A stretch of 64,000 nucleotides of DNA, taken from Luidia sarsii (Eukaryota; Echinodermata; Asteroidea; Paxillosida; Luidiidae). Numbering within the stretch: position 1 is the first letter of the stretch; every line of letters starts with the position of its first letter. A program made the position numbers and the translations under genes. The stretch spans positions 7,918,774-7,982,773 of the forward strand of contig OX465121.1 in NCBI GenBank assembly GCA_949987565.1. Reading direction: 5' to 3'. Shown in pieces: positions 42,401-45,685 of this stretch. Below the pieces are notes generated by a model. It was not told where the DNA came from. It ran no database searches and saw nothing but the letters and a program-made list of their open reading frames with translations.

Positions 42401-43854
42401 ACTCGTATCTTCGCCAAAGCAAGGTCCAACCCAATTCATAGTACCTTGGCCAACTATTACCTTCCTCAGCTCGTCGTATCTTCGATTGAGATAACCGATA
42501 TTTTGTAACCTCTTTTTTTTTTTTGGGGGGGGGGTGGATGGGACACAAATGACCGACATCCGTGGTTTTTTTTTAATCATGCCTTACCTGGACTGGATCG
42601 CCTGGCGATCATGTTGGGGTGCAGCGCCACGGAGCTGTCGAAGGAGGCCGACCATGAGGCGATCTCGGGGCTAACGTAGTAGGCCCCCAGTCCGTTGTGC
42701 GCGGCCGGGCCGGCGTGCCGTCCGCCCAGCGGACTGCCGGCGCTCGTGATGGGCGGGCTGGGCGGGAAGGCGAAGCGCTGGCCCCCGGACGGCGGCACCG
42801 GCGGCGCCGGCGGGTGGTGCGAGGCCGTGGTGACCGCGTAGCCGGCCGCCTCGCCGGCGGCGGCGGCAGCGGCGGCCGCCGCCTGCTGCTGGCCCCACAC
42901 CGCGGCGGCCACGGGGTGCGCGCCGGCCGCCTGCACGCTGGCCTGCTGCGGGGAGCCGCCGGCGCCGGCCGGTCCGCCGGTCTGCTGGAGGTACTGCGAG
43001 TGGGCGTGCGGCGGCATGGACAGCACCGCCGGGCGGGTGGTGGGCACGTAGACGGGGCTGCTGGCCGAGTGCAGGAAGGAGTTGTCGTACGAGTGCTGGA
43101 TACCCCCGGCCCCGGCGCCGGCGGCGCCGGGGGCCAGGCCGGCCATGGAAGGCTGGTACATCATGGACGCGTCGTAGTCTGGTTGCTGCTGGGACGCCGC
43201 CCGAAGAGGTAGACCCTGTTGCTGCTGGTGGTGGTGGTGGTGGTGGTGGTGAGAAGGAGATTGGAGAGCGGTCTGGTGCTCGGTAATGTCCGGCTCTGTT
43301 TGCAGGCCGTGCCGGTGCTGAGGCGGTACCGGTAGCGGCGGCCGGGGGTCGGTCGGGGGCGGACGGCCGTCAAGGTTGCTGAAGAACACCTCCACGTCTT
43401 CGCTCTGCAGGAGCTGCGAGGGGTGGGCCAGGCAGGCGGTGGCAGCGGCGCCACCCAGGAGCCTAGGATCCGGGACCGTGAGCAGCGGAGGAGCCCGACG
43501 GGGCGCCGGCGGGGAAGGGACGGACGAGGGGGAGACGGAGGGAGACGAGGAGGAGGAGGAGGAGGAGGAAGCGGCGGTGGAGGAGGACGGGGAGACGGAG
43601 GAAGGGATCAGGGTCGCGTAGACGGTCGTACCGGGGCTGCGTTCGGCCCGGACGCCCGCTTCGTCTTCGTCGCCGCTCGGGCGTGACTCGCTGCTCGAGC
43701 TGTCCCCGGCGCTGTCTCCCTGCTGGCGGTCGTCGGCGGCGGCGGCCGTCGGCGGGCGGTAGGCTCGCGGGGCTGGCAGCTCGGCGTGGAGGCTGGTGCT
43801 CAGCTGCTGCGCTCCTCGGTGGGGCCAGACGGGGTCACTGTGTTCCATGAACAT
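5106..43854 (-). CDS. GATA456: GATA4/5/6-class zinc-finger transcription factor (whole gene, six coding exons)
   Basis: Coding exons, in transcript order, are 43854-42588, 15962-15933, 15354-15209, 10779-10651, 6449-6252 and 5573-5106. All introns have GT/AG borders and the phases (1,1,0,0,0) close to 2238 nt, giving 745 residues plus stop. The product should be a nuclear DNA-binding activator that recognises WGATAR sites. Family members act in endoderm, mesoderm and heart-type development. Visible domains: activation region 1-422 with [10 protein letters not shown] near 265-274; N-finger C437-X2-C440-X17-C458-X2-C461; C-finger C492-X2-C495-X17-C513-X2-C516; basic tail IQTRKRKPK after the C-finger. 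At 745 residues it is longer than vertebrate GATA4-6, mainly because of an N-terminal extension and Q, H, A and S tracts. Class assignment rests on the YVPTTR block and the MYQ-type start of the conserved region. The exact orthologue and isoforms are inference. Confidence 0.93.
5641..6172. repeat. minisatellite, about 24-bp unit (agagccaaagagctacagaa type)
   Basis: Roughly 20 or more degenerate units built from 'aaagagccaaagagctac' and 'agaactaa' blocks, with higher-order repeats of several units. It fills nearly all of the last intron of the GATA gene (5574-6251). It is purine-rich on the plus strand, so the pre-mRNA reads pyrimidine-rich. Confidence 0.9.
6252..6449 (-). CDS. GATA456: GATA4/5/6 exon 6: basic tail and Q-rich segment (residues 525-590)
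   Basis: Begins [20 protein letters not shown], the basic arm after the C-finger that makes minor-groove contacts and serves as nuclear localisation signal in the family. It continues with two Gln runs (QQQQQQ and QQQQ) and a Ser/Pro/Thr-rich stretch to SPSIK. The acceptor atatcacag precedes 6449. The donor AAG|gtccgt at 6252/6251 is weak but is the choice that joins in phase 0 to the last exon. A nearby GAAG|gtgttt would be phase 1 and would break the frame. Confidence 0.93.
6570..6612. repeat. short TGTACATG-type palindromic repeat
   Basis: Overlapping 'acatgtacatgtacatgt' units in the intron between exon 6 and the C-finger exon. The same kind of repeat recurs near 26440-26570. Confidence 0.6.
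7363..7535. repeat. interstitial degenerate telomere-like (CCCTAA) tract
   Basis: About 170 bp of variants of CCCTAA: ccctaa, tcctaa, actctaa, ctgaacctaa. The animal telomere repeat is TTAGGG, so this looks like an old internal telomeric tract within an intron of the GATA gene. It is strongly degenerated. Confidence 0.75.
8128..8830. repeat. (CT)n-rich microsatellite region followed by (CA)n
   Basis: Two long CT-rich tracts (about 8128-8350 and 8508-8820) flank a short complex segment at 8350-8500. They end in a short CA run at 8820-8834. Long Ser/Leu or Arg/Glu ORFs that cross them are artefacts of the repeat. Confidence 0.9.
9411..9640. mobile_element. family A hammerhead-like repeat, inverted pair
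   Basis: Two arms in opposite orientation. Each arm runs 'aaggtttgcggtgacacc', then 'ggttctgaaaagaacc' variants, then GAAACGTCGAGTT. The minus-strand arm keeps the full core (see 9484-9527); the plus-strand arm lacks CTGATGA. The 'gcggtgacacc' border and the 'ggttcttttcagaacc' block recur at 15597-15722, 17195-17405, 18775-18920, 39060-39352 and 52710-52920. Confidence 0.75.
9484..9527 (-). ncRNA. hammerhead-ribozyme-like motif, family A, minus strand
   Basis: Minus strand reads CTGATGA (9522-9516), one C, then stem II GGCC/GGTC closing a 10-nt loop, then GAAAC and GTC, then GAGTT. Core bases C3-U4-G5-A6-N7-G8-A9 and G12-A13-A14 are present. Stem III is reduced to AC/GU with no loop, so self-cleavage would need a dimer. 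Stem I is only 2 bp here. One unpaired base between A9 and stem II departs from the textbook form. Confidence 0.5.
9917..9976 (-). repeat. tRNA-like SINE-type repeat
   Basis: On the minus strand: acceptor-like GGGCCGG paired with CCGGTCC, an A-box-like TAGCTCAGATGGG and a B-box-like GGGCTCAAATCCC. The anticodon arm is shortened. The flanking 'cttagatggtgaccttccc' recurs beside the copies at 16176, 23065 and 31376, which marks a dispersed family and not a functional tRNA gene. Confidence 0.65.
10070..10560. repeat. degenerate tandem repeat, units of about 65-95 bp
   Basis: At least six units opening with 'gggtttgaatctagcagtgg' or close variants (near 10071, 10151, 10241, 10306, 10392, 10486), with repeated 'ccagttgaaggccaccct' blocks. 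It ends about 90 bp from the C-finger exon, just inside the intron on the downstream side of its donor. Confidence 0.88.
10651..10779 (-). CDS. GATA456: GATA4/5/6 exon 5: C-terminal GATA zinc finger (residues 482-524)
   Basis: Encodes [20 protein letters not shown], then [20 protein letters not shown] and LHG. Cysteines at 492, 495, 513 and 516 form the CX2CX17CX2C finger that contacts GATA sites. The acceptor cctgtgcag precedes 10779 and the donor gtaagt starts at 10650. The exon is 129 nt, phase 0 at both ends. The intron positions match those I know from vertebrate GATA genes (after QRR-L/P and after KLHG). A degenerate tandem repeat begins about 90 bp downstream on the minus strand, inside the next intron. 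Confidence 0.97.
10790..11800. other. intron between cassette/N-finger and C-finger exons, non-repetitive part
   Basis: No gene. From about 10860 to 11130 there is a cluster of CANNTG (E-box) strings, many within 'caagcacatg' and 'cttgagg' words. Their density is notable, but they may simply be a decayed repeat. Confidence 0.35.
11801..12121. mobile_element. family A repeat, divergent inverted pair
   Basis: Arms open with 'ggaaggttttgcggtgacat' and close with the inverted 'tgtcaccgcaaaaaccttcc'. They carry CCCGAAACGTTGA in both orientations (about 11885 minus, 12024-12044 plus). The CTGANGA part of the core is missing in both arms, so these are decayed relatives of the motif at 15611. Confidence 0.65.
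12126..12855. other. intronic DNA, no gene
   Basis: A/T-rich with T-runs (12451-12467). No repeat family or RNA motif recognised until the candidate cassette exon. Confidence 0.45.
12861..12956 (-). CDS. candidate 96-nt cassette exon between the two GATA fingers
   Basis: On the minus strand a C/T-rich tract ending in ctggccag lies directly before 12956, and a CCG|gtaagg donor follows 12861. Between them lies an open 32-codon segment, phase 0 at both ends. It translates to [20 protein letters not shown] and continues [12 protein letters not shown]. It sits on the same strand as the gene, between the N-finger and C-finger exons. Those neighbours also meet in phase 0, so inclusion would insert 32 residues into the inter-finger linker without a frameshift and give 777 residues. 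I do not recognise the peptide. It could be an alternative exon, an exon of a nested gene, or a chance or retroposed fragment. Splice-site quality is good; coding status is inference. Confidence 0.4.
13040..13700. repeat. GT-rich minisatellite, about 87-bp unit
   Basis: Units marked by 'gggtctttcggtgtcgg' start near 13288, 13375, 13462, 13554 and 13629. Each also has 'gacgtgtatgggggaagg' and 'gtgtcgatgctgcagg'. The array is preceded and followed by irregular GGTGTTG-rich sequence (13040-13290, 13690-13990). It lies in the intron between the N-finger exon and the candidate cassette exon. Confidence 0.88.
14341..14386. repeat. poly-C then poly-A homopolymer
   Basis: About 13 C followed by about 30 A. 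This could be the tail of an old retroposed fragment, but no body was recognised to its left. Confidence 0.6.
14387..15130. other. intronic DNA with a fragment of a dispersed repeat
   Basis: Around 14935-15000 it reads 'cttccctttgatctcaccc' followed by 'accaactttcctcc'. This is the reverse complement of the unit of the 68-bp tandem array at 37680-38150. No gene is seen. Confidence 0.5.
15209..15354 (-). CDS. GATA456: GATA4/5/6 exon 4: N-terminal GATA zinc finger (residues 433-481)
   Basis: Encodes [19 protein letters not shown] and the rest of the N-finger, CX2CX17CX2C with cysteines at 437, 440, 458 and 461, then the [12 protein letters not shown] linker. In GATA proteins this finger stabilises DNA binding and binds FOG-type cofactors. 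The acceptor is gtcttcag before 15354 and the donor gtgagt from 15208. The 146 nt plus the single carried base make 49 codons and end in phase 0. All four zinc ligands and the TPLWRR core are present, with no sign of decay. Confidence 0.96.
15597..15722 (+). mobile_element. family A hammerhead-like repeat, single arm
   Basis: Starts 'ggaaggtttgcagtctcc' and ends 'tgtcaccgcaaaccttcc', so short inverted ends bracket the hammerhead-like core and the 'ggctcttttcag' block. This compact form probably derives from an inverted pair with one core deleted. Confidence 0.7.
15611..15653 (+). ncRNA. hammerhead-ribozyme-like motif, family A, plus strand
   Basis: CTC (stem I), CTGACGA at 15614-15620, one C, then stem II GGGCAG/CTACCC (one C-A mismatch), then GAAAC and GTT with GAG completing stem I. 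The cleavage-site triplet would be GUU, allowed by the GUH rule. Stem II differs in sequence from other copies yet remains mostly paired, which supports the fold. Stem III is loopless. Confidence 0.55.
15933..15962 (-). CDS. GATA456: GATA4/5/6 exon 3: 30-nt microexon (residues 423-432)
   Basis: This exon joins the N-terminal region to the N-finger. The minus strand shows acceptor tttcgcag before 15962 and donor gtaagt from 15932. The 30 bases are phase 1 at both ends and, with the flanking split codons, encode [10 protein letters not shown] followed by a split Ile. The sequence matches the position of the short 'NLDMFDDF'-like stretch that precedes GRECVNC in vertebrate GATA4. It is too short to be seen in any ORF search. 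Because it is phase 1-1 with 30 bases, skipping it would keep the frame but remove the acidic linker and convert the junction codon. Confidence 0.88.
16126..16162 (+). mobile_element. family B hammerhead-like remnant
   Basis: Contains 'ttgagaaaagtcctgctcgg' followed by 'atcgaaatctcg', a decayed family B core. It lies directly beside a tRNA-like repeat (16176-16238), so the two repeats may have inserted together or one into the other. Confidence 0.5.
16176..16238 (-). repeat. tRNA-like SINE-type repeat
   Basis: Minus strand shows an A-box-like GGCTAGCTCCAATGG and a B-box GGGTTCAAGTCCC. The adjacent 'cttagatggtggccttccc' is shared with the other copies. It is too degenerate in the acceptor stem to be a tRNA gene. 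Confidence 0.6.
16245..16975. other. intronic DNA, no gene
   Basis: Purine-rich near 16500-16660 and a short TCC run at about 16750-16772. No coding exon with consistent splice sites was found. Confidence 0.45.
17005..17135 (+). repeat. second tRNA-like repeat with attached palindrome arm
   Basis: B-box-like GGTTCGAATCCCG at 17031-17043 is followed by 'gagctgcctg'. Related B-box words occur at 31533-31545 and, on the minus strand, near 34255-34280. The following 'ggcaaagcaccgagcactca' matches an arm of the palindromic element at 55463-55592. Confidence 0.5.
17276..17320 (-). ncRNA. hammerhead-ribozyme-like motif, family A, minus strand
   Basis: Minus strand: CTC / GAG stem I (3 bp), CTGAAGA at 17314-17308, one C, stem II GAACAG/CTGTTC (6 bp), GAAAC then GTC. 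All invariant core bases are present. Stem III is AC/GU without a loop. Confidence 0.6.
17341..17382 (+). ncRNA. hammerhead-ribozyme-like motif, family A, plus strand (best copy)
   Basis: Stem I ACTC (17341-17344) pairs with GAGT (17379-17382). Core CTGAAGA at 17345-17351, one C at 17352, stem II GAACAG (17353-17358) pairs perfectly with CTGTTC (17365-17370) around loop AGTATA. GAAAC is at 17371-17375 and GTC at 17376-17378. This is the clearest full motif in the window. It departs from textbook hammerheads in the loopless stem III and the extra base before stem II. Confidence 0.65.
17441..17914 (+). mobile_element. GTGACCC inverted-repeat element, copy 2
   Basis: A 474-bp copy in the same orientation as copy 1, flanked by AATT on both sides (17437-17440, 17915-17918). 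The interior matches copy 1 with small indels. Confidence 0.85.
18253..18709 (-). mobile_element. GTGACCC inverted-repeat element, copy 3
   Basis: Reverse orientation. Flanked by AATT (18249-18252, 18710-18713). The last base of the right end is mutated (GGGTCAA). Confidence 0.85.
18775..18925 (+). mobile_element. family A hammerhead-like repeat, single arm
   Basis: Runs from 'gaaggtttgcatggtgagaa' through the core to 'ggttcttttcagaaccac' and 'ggtgtctccgcaaacc'. The left arm is mostly deleted. Confidence 0.7.
18808..18849 (+). ncRNA. hammerhead-ribozyme-like motif, family A, plus strand
   Basis: Stem I CTC/GAG, CTGAAGA at 18812-18818, one C, stem II GAGCAG/CTGTTC (6 bp with one G-U), loop AGTATA, GAAAC then GTC. 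The A-to-G change in stem II relative to 17353-17358 keeps pairing as G-U. Confidence 0.6.
19200..19262 (-). mobile_element. hammerhead-like repeat remnant
   Basis: Contains 'gtgggcccaacgtttcgatc', the family B border plus the inverted GAAACGTT. The remainder of the core is lost. A similar fragment, 'ttcgaaacgtcgggcccaca', is at about 20697-20716. Confidence 0.45.
19350..19537. mobile_element. CTCTTGTCAAAAAGATCATCGG inverted-repeat element, copy 1
   Basis: Ends 'tcttgtcaaaaagatcatcg' and its inverse bracket about 190 bp. The interior carries 'cgaccgatgaaatttccccc' and 'cggggcaaatcatccgatac'. It is closely similar to 61222-61405. No ORF of note. Confidence 0.75.
19541..20460. other. intronic DNA, no gene
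   Basis: Short CT run at 19740-19766 and a moderately GC-rich stretch at 19860-20150. No exon with coherent splice sites and no repeat family recognised. Confidence 0.45.
20463..20560. mobile_element. family B hammerhead-like repeat, inverted pair (decayed)
   Basis: Minus arm 'gacgtttcgatcctaccagg' and plus arm 'cctgctaggatcgaaacgtc' face each other. The UUGAGAA core is disrupted in both arms. Confidence 0.6.
21375..21800. repeat. CT-rich microsatellite with an internal 110-bp duplication
   Basis: Long CT/CCCT tract. The segment 'tctcttgcccaacccccatc' occurs twice, about 97 bp apart (near 21658 and 21755), so part of the tract is duplicated. Confidence 0.85.
22200..22245. repeat. (GT)n microsatellite
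   Basis: Nearly pure GT run broken by GGG. Confidence 0.85.
22610..22915 (+). mobile_element. dispersed repeat containing a family B hammerhead-like motif
   Basis: The left part has two copies of 'ctactccttgcccttc' / 'cctttgatct' words that match, inverted, the region 53075-53250 and the 68-bp array at 37680-38150. The right part is the hammerhead-like core (22848-22905). This shows that the core belongs to a longer element. Confidence 0.6.
22848..22905 (+). ncRNA. hammerhead-like motif, family B, plus strand, with 10-nt insertion in loop II
   Basis: GCCT (22848-22851), TTGAGAA (22852-22858), A, GGTCCT, a loop lengthened by 'actgtgct' type bases, AGGATC, GAAAC, GTC, AGGC. Stem I is GCCU/AGGC and stem II 6 bp. 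An insertion confined to the stem II loop is what an RNA fold predicts to be tolerated. Confidence 0.45.
23065..23134 (-). repeat. tRNA-like SINE-type repeat (best A box)
   Basis: Minus strand begins GGGCTGGATAGCTCAGATGG, has an anticodon-arm-like hairpin CTGG..CCAG with GTT in the anticodon place and a B-box-like GGGTTCAAGTC. The base before the anticodon is C instead of U and the acceptor stem is broken at the 3' side, so a pseudo-tRNA is the better call. Confidence 0.6.
23180..24635. other. intronic DNA with a GC-rich block
   Basis: 23540-23730 is strongly GC- and CpG-rich compared with its surroundings and could be an unmethylated regulatory block. No exon joined in phase with the gene was found. 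The rest holds no repeat family recognised. Confidence 0.4.
24641..24686 (-). mobile_element. family B hammerhead-like repeat
   Basis: Minus strand reads GCCTTTGAGAGAGGTCCTGC and then AGGATCGAAACGTCAGGCCC, with A9 changed to G. Preceded on the plus strand by the 'aaaatgttgcaaactgctta' segment shared with 47158, 55740 and 57190. Confidence 0.6.
25123..27195. mobile_element. 2.07-kb terminal-inverted-repeat element flanked by TTA
   Basis: Left end TACCCTTTTCCCACTACA and right end, inverted, TACCCCTTTCCCACTACG. TTA lies on both outer sides (25120-25122, 27196-27198). Both subterminal zones are full of CCCGGGGTTA / TAACCCCGAG words (25140-25320, 26930-27180). A 3-bp TTA duplication is typical of PIF/Harbinger-type elements, so this may be a non-autonomous member. 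No transposase ORF is visible inside. The interior holds a TGTACATG repeat (26440-26570). Confidence 0.55.
26440..26575. repeat. TGTACATG palindromic repeat cluster
   Basis: Overlapping 'acatgtacatgtacagt' units. Self-complementary on both strands. Confidence 0.7.
27199..29480. other. intronic DNA, no gene
   Basis: Contains a CT run (27307-27350) and a G run (28328-28345). The words 'gttgagttacgatgc' and 'tgaaatccaccc' near 27735-27780 recur near 28810-28840 and 31790-31830, which marks another low-copy dispersed repeat I cannot delimit. No coding exon supported. Confidence 0.45.
29525..29925. repeat. GA/GGA-rich microsatellite
   Basis: Polypurine tract of GAGG and GAGGGAGG units with repeated 'gagaggagaggcagcgag' blocks near 29770 and 29820. 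Confidence 0.88.
30395..30465. repeat. C-rich homopolymer tract
   Basis: More than 50 C interrupted by T and CAC. Confidence 0.8.
30647..31014. mobile_element. 368-bp terminal-inverted-repeat element
   Basis: Ends AAAGCCCCCTACACAACATTG and the inverse CAATGTTGTGTAGGGGCTTT are near-perfect over 20 bp. The interior is A/T-rich without ORF. The ends resemble the GGCCC..CAACATTGG ends of the family at 46716-47277, so the two may be distantly related. No convincing target duplication. Confidence 0.65.
31376..31455 (-). repeat. tRNA-like repeat with intact acceptor and T stems
   Basis: Minus strand: GGGCTGG pairs with CCGGCCC (7 bp, one G-U), T arm TCGGG/CCCGG, B box GGGTTCAAGTCCC, and a 5-bp anticodon stem CCGGT/ACTGG with loop ACGCACC (GCA in the anticodon place). 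The D arm has extra bases, the variable region is long, and the base before the anticodon is C. It is the best-kept tRNA-like copy but still most likely a SINE head. Confidence 0.6.
31910..32345 (+). mobile_element. GTGACCC inverted-repeat element, copy 4
   Basis: 436 bp, same orientation as copy 1, flanked by AATT on both sides (31906-31909, 32346-32349). Confidence 0.85.
32761..32805 (-). mobile_element. family A hammerhead-like remnant
   Basis: Minus strand keeps ACTC, stem II GGGCAG/CTGCCC, GAAACGTT and GAGT. The core is CCGACGT where CTGACGA is expected, so U4 and A9 are changed. Related to 15611-15653. Confidence 0.5.
32860..33065. repeat. GC-rich dispersed repeat shared with 62800-63215
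   Basis: Both regions have 'cggggatttctcg', 'gctcggg(a/g)gtaggg', 'accaaatgggtccag' and 'gtgaacggttg'-like words in the same order. The copies are diverged and their borders are unclear. Confidence 0.5.
33066..34683. other. intronic DNA, no gene
   Basis: No supported exon. A tRNA-like B box on the minus strand near 34255-34280 (GTTCGAATCCCGCC) is related to 17031-17043. Confidence 0.4.
34684..34728. repeat. (GA)n microsatellite
   Basis: About 22 uninterrupted GA units. Confidence 0.92.
35012..35480 (-). mobile_element. GTGACCC inverted-repeat element, copy 5
   Basis: 469 bp, reverse orientation. Flanks TTAT (35008-35011) and ATAT (35481-35484) differ by one base. Confidence 0.82.
36340..36960. 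repeat. GA-rich microsatellite with about 90-bp higher-order repeat
   Basis: A nearly pure GA run (36383-36457) is followed by three units starting 'ggaagggagagatagaca' or a close variant near 36458, 36546 and 36638, then irregular GGGA. The long serine/leucine ORFs on the minus strand come only from this. Confidence 0.9.
37680..38150. repeat. 68-bp tandem repeat, seven units
   Basis: The word 'ctgg' after 'ggaaag' falls at 37691, 37759, 37827, 37895, 37963, 38032 and 38100, i.e. every 68-69 bp. The unit contains 'gatcaaagggaagggc' and 'cagtagggaagggatcaa'. Single, inverted or diverged units occur at 14935-15000, 22610-22800 and 53160-53230, each of the last two beside a family B hammerhead-like motif. 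Confidence 0.93.
38151..39055. other. intronic DNA, no gene
   Basis: No repeat family or coherent exon recognised. Confidence 0.4.
39060..39352. mobile_element. family A hammerhead-like repeat, inverted pair (decayed cores)
   Basis: Same border and 'ggttcttttcagaacc' blocks as 9411-9640. The minus-strand core reads CCGATGA and the plus-strand core has GGAACGTC. Right flank 'cacccaccatgg' resembles that of 9411-9640 ('cgcccaccatgc'), so the repeat unit extends beyond the inverted arms. Confidence 0.7.
39505..39729 (+). mobile_element. GTGACCC element, copy 6 (short form)
   Basis: 225 bp, internally deleted. Flanked by AAAT (39501-39504, 39730-39733). It directly abuts copy 7, sharing the middle AAAT. 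Confidence 0.85.
39734..39978 (-). mobile_element. GTGACCC element, copy 7 (short form)
   Basis: 245 bp, opposite orientation to copy 6, internally deleted. Right end GGGACAC. Flanked by AAAT (39730-39733, 39979-39982). Confidence 0.85.
40048..40095 (+). mobile_element. family B hammerhead-like repeat
   Basis: GCCT, TTGAGAA, A, GGTCCT, loop GCAA, AGGATC, GAAAC, GTC, AGGC: a nearly intact motif. It is followed by 'ttgagattgatgtattgcag' and 'gagcagtttgcaacat', the tail of the element. Confidence 0.6.
40100..41740. other. intronic DNA, no gene
   Basis: G-runs near 40690-40760 and T-runs near 41266. Nothing that joins the GATA exons. Confidence 0.4.
41747..41822. mobile_element. family B repeat, inverted pair (decayed)
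   Basis: Two inverted arms carrying 'gggcctgacgtttc' and 'gaaacgtcaggccc'. The stem II loop is deleted in the left arm. Confidence 0.6.
41915..42035. mobile_element. family B hammerhead-like repeat, inverted pair
   Basis: Arms bounded by 'aaaatttagtgggcctgacg' and its inverse. The minus-strand core reads TTGGGAA and the plus-strand core TTGAGAA, each with a paired stem II. Confidence 0.65.
42205..42440. repeat. irregular tandem repeat (atcttcgccaaagcaaggtc)
   Basis: Six to eight copies of 'gccaaagcaaggtc' / 'accaactcgta' words, about 150 bp downstream of the donor of exon 2. Confidence 0.75.
42588..43854 (-). CDS. GATA456: GATA4/5/6 exon 2: start codon and N-terminal activation region (residues 1-422)
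   Basis: Encodes residues 1-422 plus the first base of codon 423. The start at 43854 ([10 protein letters not shown]) is the first in-frame ATG after an in-frame TAG in the same exon. A second ATG follows two codons later. Tracts seen: serine-rich 84-112, His run about 202-209, Gln runs about 210-224, Ala run about 325-333. Conserved-looking blocks: [12 protein letters not shown] about 152-163, MMYQPSMAG about 231-239, [10 protein letters not shown] about 265-274, [12 protein letters not shown] about 358-369 and a final [13 protein letters not shown] block about 401-413. In vertebrate GATA4 the protein begins with an MYQ motif, so residues 1-230 are an N-terminal extension comparable in position to the long form of GATA6. 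The donor CAG|gtaagg at 42588/42587 is strong. The exon is very GC-rich compared with surrounding DNA. Confidence 0.93.
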
Positions 43855-43919
43855 CCATATAGGCTACTCAGGCCGCCGGCGTAGAATCCTCAGTGTCCGC
43901 GGCGGAATAAGTGTCTTCT
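43855..43919 (-). other. 5' UTR part of exon 2, with overlapping upstream ORF
   Basis: On the minus strand a pyrimidine-rich tract ending in ctctcag runs to 43920, so the exon most likely begins at 43919. That places 65 nt of untranslated sequence before the main ATG and implies at least one upstream non-coding exon beyond 43920, which I could not identify. An ATG at 43858, four bases before the main start and out of frame, opens a 7-codon ORF that stops at 43835. This may influence start choice. The -3 base is T for both ATGs, so neither has a strong Kozak context. Confidence 0.6.
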
Positions 43920-43999
43920 CTGAGAGAAACCAAAAAAAGAAAGAAAAATGCTCGACTTGAAGTCTGGGGTTCCCAACACAACAGGAATGGCTGTCGAAA

Positions 44000-44069
44000 A
44001 GAACTCGAGAAAGAGAGAGGGGGGACAGAGAGAGAGAAAGAGAGGGGGCAGAGAGACAGAGAGAGGAGG

Positions 44070-44101
<32 letters not shown>

Positions 44102-44165
44102 AGACAGTCAGACAGAGAGGGAGAGAAACAGACAGAGAGAAAGAGATGGGTAGAGAGAAAACAAA
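44000..44165. repeat. GA-rich microsatellite
   Basis: Polypurine GAGAGG tract directly upstream of the exon 2 acceptor (minus-strand orientation), so it reads as CT-rich in the transcript. Confidence 0.85.
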
Positions 44166-45685
44166 CCCAAAATAATCACTTCAAATAGCCACTGGTTGTG
44201 ATAACCGTAATACTCCCCCGGTATTCTCATTGCGGTCCCCGGTCCAAATTGATGGAGAAGAGTTTTAAAAAAAATCAAAGAGGTAGCATACCGTTAACTC
44301 CGGGAACTCTACCCGAATTCTAAAGAAAGAATCATTGACCAAACAAAACGGCTGTTCTAAGCACTCCGACAGTGTGTCGTACCGTGGAGGAAGGAATGGA
44401 TGCCGCTACGTCGAGACTAGTAGTAGCAGAGGTGGACAGGGCGCGATGCAAGATACTGGATGGACAGAAAAAGAAACACACTCGGCTTTCAGCGAACTGA
44501 AGTTTACTGAACTGTCCAGCGGAGTTATCAGCGGTACAAGTGCCGGTGTACAAACCGTGCGCGCATATACGCGTTGTCACTTTGCGTGACGTCCGGACGC
44601 GAGCCAGCGGCTGAACCGAACCATATGGTGTATCGGTGCGGTTACGCCTGCCCAATGATCGGCGAGCACGGTGGGGATGGGGGAGGGGGGTAGTGGGGTG
44701 GGATGGAGAGAGGAGAGGAGGAGGGGGGGGCAGAGGGTGGATTAACCACCTCCATACACGCCCCCCCCCCATAACCCCCCCCCCCCCCGACCCAAACCTT
44801 CCGGGGGTCAACGCGCCTCAACCCACCCAGCAACTAATGCACCCCCCCCCCTTCCTTGCGTATAACCACAACACCCAAGTCCGCACGGATCGTATCAAGC
44901 TTCCAGCTAACACCTTTATTTGACATTAGCTGGGACCCCCGGACCCCCCTTTCGGTAAACCAGGAGGATGAGCGATTTGCTCTTTCTATACATCTCCCAC
45001 GCGCTCTTCACGGTGTGTCAGAAGGGTGCCAAGACGACCGCTCCTGAGCTGAGACACAAACCATGCCACCGGTGGCTTGTCATCTACGCGCTCGGGTCGA
45101 TCCATCGCCGTCAACTACACGGTGTCAAAAATCCCCCTTCACCGGCGGGAACACTCCGTGTACGCAAGCGGCGTTGCAAATAAACATTATACCAGGCAGT
45201 GAATCAAGCTATAAAAACCAGCTTTCAAGGGTTTCATAAAAAAAAGTCATACCAACAAACAGAACCGCTGCAAAGCGCTTGTATAGTACAGACTTCAGAG
45301 ACCCCACTTGCAAACGTCACGGGGAAAAACCGCATGCCAGAGTATCTAGTACCTAGCGCTACGAGATCAGGCCTGGAAGTTCACTTCAGCCTCAGGGAAC
45401 TTCCTCAAAGGCAGAATTGGCGAGGATTAAAATAAAGAGTCTGGAAGGACGAGAGGCAAGGGGGATGCAGATGCCAGGAAGGGGAAAGGGTGGGGGAAGC
45501 TGGTAGTGGTAGACATTTTTTTCTTCAAGTGGGTATTCTGGTGTCCATCCGGGTGGATCAATGTAGATATAGCCACTCATCCGACACGAGACGAACTGTA
45601 TTTATAGCACAAAGAGGTTGCGAGGGTTGGTCTCGAGCAAATCAGAAAGTATGGGGCGAGAGAGCGCAGTTTCTTCATTCGTGGA
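44166..45685. other. upstream or 5'-intron DNA, no gene
   Basis: Long C/G homopolymers at 44680-44860. A non-coding first exon could lie anywhere to the right of 43920; I see no decisive promoter or donor here. Confidence 0.35.
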
